NCBI RefSeq assembly: GCF_003265705.1
Contig: NW_020312848.1
Location: 55,719,707 to 55,783,706 of the forward strand
From: Callorhinus ursinus
Taxonomy: Eukaryota > Chordata > Mammalia > Carnivora > Otariidae
DNA: 64,000 nt
Direction of reading: 5' to 3'
The notes under the pieces were generated by a model that did not search any database, was not told where the DNA came from, and was given only the letters and a program-made list of their open reading frames with translations. Of this stretch, positions 59,582-64,000 are shown piece by piece (position 1 is the stretch's first letter; each line of letters begins with the position of its first letter). The translations under genes and the position numbers were made by a program.

Positions 59582-62500
59582 GTAAAGCTACGGCTCGCTT
59601 CGGACCCCGCACCCCACCCTTCGGCCCCAGCGTTCTGCTCTTTGTTCCCCTGAGAGACCTGAGAGCTGTTCCAGAGGGCAAGACCAGGGAGGGTGGGCGA
59701 GTTAAGGGCTTCAGAAACTGAAGGGATGTGGCCGGGGAGAGGTGTAAACTAGAGTGGGGCTTTTCGTCGTAGGGGTTTGCTTCTGACGGCCACCTGTATG
59801 ACTCAGGAGAGAGAGGGGCGTTGGAGTAAGGAGTGATGTATGACTGTTATGGCTGGGCAAGTTTCAAGGCTGTGATCTGACTCAGCCCTTCGAAAAGGAA
59901 TTTGGCCACCCTGGAACAGGGTGATGCGGCAGGGAAGATTCTAGCCAAGTGGGTTTCCTTGTTCCCAACCCTGCTTTATCTATAATACGTGAGGATCTTT
60001 CGAAGGGGCAGGTGTTTTCGTGAAGGTCTGAATTCTACATTTCTGACAAATACACAGGGCTTGTGATCCATCATTTTCAATCTTACCTTATCTCTTTGCT
60101 GGGGCTGCGTGGAGAACATCTATCTTATTAGGTGAACTAGATTATAACCAGAGGTCGGGCAGTCTAGCTAGTACTGGTATTGACCCAATAATTTAAACAC
60201 CAATGAAAGTATTTTCACCGACTATTGCCAATACAGGATTTACTCTAAAGTATGGTTTTCCATTTCACACCTTTAATGTTTTAAAAGAGCCATTTACTAA
60301 TTTGGCCTTTGGAGAGATTTCCAGTGGCCCATGCATGAATAGTTGCCCAGTATATTTTACCCTATCACAGTTTTACGTTCAGAGGAGCTCTGGGGCAGAA
60401 TGAAATATTGTCAACTCTCTTAGGCAAAATAATCAGGATACTATAATCACCAAGTTAAGATGGTCATTGAATATGAGAGGTTGTAAAAACTGACATTAGA
60501 GAGAATATAGACTATATGAAACCTCTCCTGAATTTTAAGAACACTGTTCACATTTTGTAGAGTTGGGTGGAGGTTTTTTCTGTCGTTTTCATCAGCCAGA
60601 CACATGGACATTGCCATGCAAATGGATCCAGAAAAACGTTTTCCTTTATAGCTAAACTATTATAGCTGACTAATGCATTTTTTCTGCATGAAGATGATCT
60701 GAAAATGTTATACATCATGTTTCTCTGTGCTACTGGGACATAAATTGTGTTTTTATGTAAACTGTTAAGTGGCGCTTAGATTATTTACATGTACATAGCT
60801 TTCCTTTCCATTTTTCAGCTTATTGGGCTTTGTTTTAGCATGGAAACTTCCATAATAGAACAGAAGTGAGGTGCTTTGGTTCCAGTCATACACTGCAAGT
60901 CTGTGATATAGTCAATGTTCATTCTTTTTGAACAGCTGAATAATACCAGTAACACTTACATTACTCCTAAGAAATTTTTGTAGTACCAAAAATGTGTGTG
61001 AGTGCCTGTAAAATATGCTCCTGTTTTAGAAAACCTGTTCAGGTTTCAAACTTGACTGTGCATAAGCCTATAATTATTAACCTAAATATATTTTGATTTT
61101 AACATGATGGACTTTATAGCATATAGAAGATGATCTACTGAGTACTATGTTTTCAAAGATTGCTTTGTTCTTAATACATCACAGTAAGGGTTAACATTAG
61201 ATGTGCACTCCATGCCTTCAGAATTAATGGGTGAGGTTTATCTGAATGATAAAGATATACAAGATTAACCACACCAAGTCAATATGAAAGCTGATAATAT
61301 TTTCGTGACTTTTAAAACTACAATAAAAAGAAAATGACACTTTTCTAAGCAGGAGAAATACACTTATAAATTCCTTAAGACTGTACAAGCATATGTCCCA
61401 CTGTAATCTCAACATTTTAAAAATTTGTCTTAAGGTGAGTTAAACTAAGAAATACATTTCAAGTCGATTTTCTTAGTTGTTGGTTAAAAAAAATAATTCA
61501 AAATCACAGTCTGATTTTCCTTTTACAAATCTATATAATAGCCTCAAACTTTTTCTCAAATGTGTCATCTCAAAATAAAGTGGATAACTCAAAAGGGCTA
61601 TTCTTTAAAGACACACAACTTTCTCTAGGTGACTACACCAGTGCCTATGGTGACACACCCATGAAAAGTGAAGGGCTCCATACACGTACAGATTCAGAGC
61701 ACTTCTCATCTTTCTGCCCCTTCCTCCTCATCCCTTCCCGTTGGTTGGGTCAGAGTTGCTTCCAAACCCTTCTGTGCCCCCATTTTTCCACTCTAATTTC
61801 ATGGTTTCTTCCTCACTGTCATTAGGCTCACCAGAGCCAGCTATGCTTTCTTTTCCCCATCATCCCTAATATTTTCCTTGGGCCACTGTGCTTGTTAATG
61901 GGATACCAAATTTCCTAACTGTGCTGCCTTAAGGGAAGAAAATATGAAGAAACTCAAGTACCAGGAAATTAACCTCCTTTACCTCGCTGGTATGTTATGT
62001 TGAAACTGGTGTCTTTGACATAGAGCCCTCAGGGCAGTTTTATCATGGGCTTTGCTCAATGCCAAAGAAATAGTAACCTCTTAGTAATGAATGATAAATA
62101 TACTAATGTCAATTCAGGATCACTTTGATTCTCTTTTCTTAACTGGCACTGAGTTGCTGCCAGGCTCACATTTGCCTCACCAAAAATAGCCAAGAACTTT
62201 ATGTTGAGCATCATATGTGTTTGGTACTAGAGAAATATTTTTTAAAAAGGGAGAAATGAAATCTCTGCCCTTGAAAAGGGTTTACAATCTAGATCTTCAG
62301 ATAAATAACACATATAAAATAGAACCAAGATCCATAATTATTAAGGGGACATAACATGAAAAGGACATTAGAAATCATCCCATTTAAATAATAGAATTTT
62401 TTTTTTTAATCTAAAGATCGGAACTTAAAGACCTCTTAAAATTTTCAGGCTGTTTCTGAGCGTATCCTCTTTCTGCTACTACAACAGCCTTACAAAATAG

Positions 62501-62755
62501 ATAAGGCTGATATCAATATTATAACCTTTCCTGCCTATAGGTAAGGAACTGTGTTTGAGCCTAGCCTCCATGCTATCTAGACAGCACCTCTGCCCAGCCA
62601 TCAATAAAGGTTAACTATTTGAAGCATTTTCTGCTGAAGCATAGTTTGGGATACTTAGGTTAGTGATAATGATGAATGTAACATTTCTCATCTCTAGAGT
62701 TTTTCTAACCTTCTGTTTCTCCAGTTCTCTTTTTTGTTCTTTCTCTTTTTGTAGT
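59582..62755 (+). other. Probable first intron of the unidentified gene
   Basis: It follows the splice donor at 59,582. It is free of recognisable SINEs, L1 or LTRs for about 3.6 kb up to 63,240, which is long for this window. An AP-1-like tgactca occurs at about 59,878. No second exon is obvious before 62,756. Confidence 0.4.
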
Positions 62756-62825
62756 AAAGCATACCAGAAAAAGCCTTCATTCAAATGTGTGAGGCATTCT
62801 GCTCCTGTTATCAGATTAAGAGCTG
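62756..62825 (+). other. Candidate 70-nt internal exon
   Basis: A pyrimidine-rich tract (ttctttctctttttgtag, ending at 62,755) makes a strong acceptor, and a textbook gtgagt donor begins at 62,826. A branch-point-like ttctaac lies about 50 bases upstream of the acceptor. One frame is fully open over 23 codons after a leading single base, ending exactly at a codon boundary before the donor. Joined to the exon ending at 59,581, no ATG-initiated frame continues through it, so it would be a 5' UTR exon, belong to another transcript, or be a false positive. Confidence 0.3.
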
Positions 62826-62831
62826 TGAGTA

Positions 62832-63235
62832 ATTTTGTAATCTATCCTACTATCAGAAAGCCCATTCTCAGATATCTCTTCAGCTGTGTTTAACAGTTTA
62901 GTATATTCCCCTTGGGATTTGTTTCAATAAAAACATCCAGTAAAATCTTACTACAGATCCTTTGTTTTTCAAGGGACAAAATGAAGAAAGTGTTTTTATA
63001 AGCTGTAAAATGTAATTGAGAGAAAAATCACACGTGTGGCATTTGTAGCAGGAGGTGTGAGCTCAGTGGGAAAAAAAAAGTTAACTAATTGCATATCCAG
63101 GTATACATATTTCTTCTATGATTGTGTAAATTTGCCCAAGTACATTTATGCAGGTTATGCATGTTGTTTTTAATTTCTGTAATAAGTTGTGTAGCTATAG
63201 GGCCCATAGAATTCATGTTAAGAGCCTATGGACCA
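62832..63235. other. Intronic or intergenic stretch, nothing recognised
   Basis: AT-rich, no repeat or exon signal. Confidence 0.4.
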
Positions 63236-63239
63236 TATA

Positions 63240-63359
63240 GAGGCTCTCGGCAGGCTTCGTGGGTAGAGCATGCGACTTTTGATTTTGGGTTTGTAAGTTC
63301 CAGCCCCACATTGGGTATAGAGATTACTTAAAAATAAATAAAATCTTAAAAAAAAAAAA
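63240..63359 (+). mobile_element. Older short carnivore SINE, sense
   Basis: 'gcttcgtgggtagagcatgc' (decayed tRNA head), 'agttccagccccacattggg', then 'tacttaaaaataaataaaatct' and poly-A. TSD agcctatggaccatata (63,223-63,239) versus agcctgtgggtcatata (63,360-63,376), 14 of 17 alike, all differences being transitions. Confidence 0.92.
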
Positions 63360-63419
63360 AGCCTGTGGGTCATATAAATTATATAATGATCCATAGAATT
63401 TGAAAATGTATTTCTTCTG

Positions 63420-63625
63420 GGGTGCCTGGGTGGCTCAGATGGTTGAGCATCTGCCTTCGGCTCGAGTCATGATCCCAGGGTCCTGGGATAGAGCTCCACA
63501 TCAGGCTTCTGGCTCAGCGGGGAGCCTGCTTCTTTCTCTCCCTCTGTCTCTCCCCCTGCTCATGCTCACTTGCTCTCTCTCTCTGTACCTCTGTGTCTCA
63601 AATGAATAAATAAAATCTTTAAAAA
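63420..63625 (+). mobile_element. Carnivore tRNA-Lys SINE, first of a tandem pair
   Basis: Head ggtgcctgggtggctcagat, body 'ggctcagcggggagcctgct', tail aatgaataaataaaatct. It is flanked by gaaaatgtatttcttctg at 63,402-63,419 and 63,626-63,643. Confidence 0.96.
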
Positions 63626-63643
63626 GAAAATGTATTTCTTCTG

Positions 63644-63847
63644 GGGCACCTGGGTGGCTCAGTTGGTTAACCATCTACCTTCGGTTCAGGTCATAATCCT
63701 GGAGTCCTGGGATCAAGCCCCACGTCAGGCTCCCTGCTCAACGGGGAGTCTGCTTCTCCCTTTCCCTCTGCTCCTCCCCCAACTTGTGCTCATGCGCGCT
63801 CTCCCTCTCTCTCTCAAATAAAATGATCTTTTTTTAAAAAAAAGAAA
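63644..63847 (+). mobile_element. Carnivore tRNA-Lys SINE, second of a tandem pair
   Basis: Head gggcacctgggtggctcagt, body 'ccctgctcaacggggagtct', tail tctctcaaataaaatgatct plus poly-A. It is preceded by the target copy at 63,626-63,643 and followed by gaaaatgtatttcttct at 63,848-63,864. The two SINEs differ at many positions, so they are not a simple duplication. Confidence 0.96.
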
Positions 63848-63864
63848 GAAAATGTATTTCTTCT

Positions 63865-64000
63865 AATACAACAAACTTTTTATGAATATGATCAGGACAG
63901 TTATGAAATGTGGTCAGAGAATCACAAGTTCTAGAGAAAGCCAGGTTCCTATACTCTTAAGAATATGACTGAGGATTTAGTCATTCAGGAGTCATTCAGC
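63865..64000. other. Window end, nothing recognised
   Basis: AT-rich flank after the tandem SINEs. No feature visible. Confidence 0.5.

Larger units (their letters stand above)
58780..59660 (+). promoter_or_regulatory. CpG island promoter
   Basis: GC content rises sharply against an AT-rich background, and CpG dinucleotides are dense rather than depleted, the signature of an unmethylated vertebrate promoter. Visible elements are GC boxes at about 59,038-59,058 (ggggcgggggaggggcggga) and about 59,107-59,115 (agggcgggg), an AP-1/NRF2-like tgagtca at 59,316-59,322, and three 11-bp repeats at 58,833-58,865. There is no TATA box at a convincing place. The + strand is favoured because a good 5' splice site follows at 59,581/59,582 on that strand. 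A bidirectional promoter remains possible. Confidence 0.9.

Noticed and set aside
58631..59681. Long open frames (192 and 220 codons on the minus strand, 129 on the plus) in the CpG island
   Set aside because: In GC-rich DNA stop codons are rare, so long frames are expected in all frames. The proteins are R, P, A and G rich with no domain, and several overlap each other.
63400..63821. Open frames beginning near the SINE heads (similar ones at 2,000, 6,045, 7,500 and 22,650)
   Set aside because: They are translations of the tRNA-derived SINE head and body, repeated at each SINE, not genes.
1..64000. CRISPR arrays, bacterial operons, riboswitches or phage modules
   Set aside because: The SINE, MIR, L1 and CpG-island content shows a mammalian nuclear genome. 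No regularly spaced identical repeats other than simple repeats and SINEs were found.

Overview
This window is nuclear DNA from a mammal, most likely an arctoid carnivore (bear, seal, mustelid or raccoon relative). The evidence is about 22 tRNA-Lys-derived carnivore SINEs (SINEC/Can-SINE type). They read from a head close to GGGGCGCCTGGGTGGCTCAG, through a CT-rich body, to an AAATAAATAAAATCTTT tail. Their diagnostic body resembles the bear/seal/mustelid type rather than the dog SINEC_Cf or the cat type. That species inference is from memory of these families, not from a search.

Layout. Positions 1-58,700 are AT-rich, gene-poor, repeat-littered DNA in which I found no convincing protein-coding exon. 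It holds old L1 fragments (3,060-4,187; 5,260-6,480; 31,150-32,700), L2 (13,500-14,890; 19,790-19,932; 51,950-52,535), many MIRs, MLT/ERVL-like LTRs (33,108-33,590; 41,080-41,535; 42,835-43,320), a class I ERV-like LTR (39,518-39,835), DNA-transposon fossils (22,508-23,290; 43,355-43,862), a decayed tRNA-Ile(AAU) pseudogene (13,041-13,114) and several simple repeats. Younger SINE and L1 insertions with target-site duplications (TSDs) sit on top of these. Several loci show two or three layers of nested insertion.

At 58,780-59,660 there is an abrupt GC- and CpG-rich island with GC boxes and an AP-1-like site. A good 5' splice site on the + strand follows at 59,581/59,582. This is the one clear gene-related signal: the promoter and a probable non-coding or mostly non-coding first exon of a gene running rightward out of the window. 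I cannot name the gene. A possible 70-nt internal exon lies at 62,756-62,825. The rest of 59,600-64,000 looks like its first intron.

The short open frames scattered through the window are not genes. Those I inspected lie in SINEs, in L1 or LTR remnants, or in the GC-rich island where stops are rare. I found no bacterial-style operon, CRISPR array or novel system. The interest lies in the insertion archaeology (notably two SINEs sharing one target site with three copies of the same 17-bp repeat at 63,402-63,864), the promoter island, the exon candidate and a 65-bp alternating purine-pyrimidine tract.
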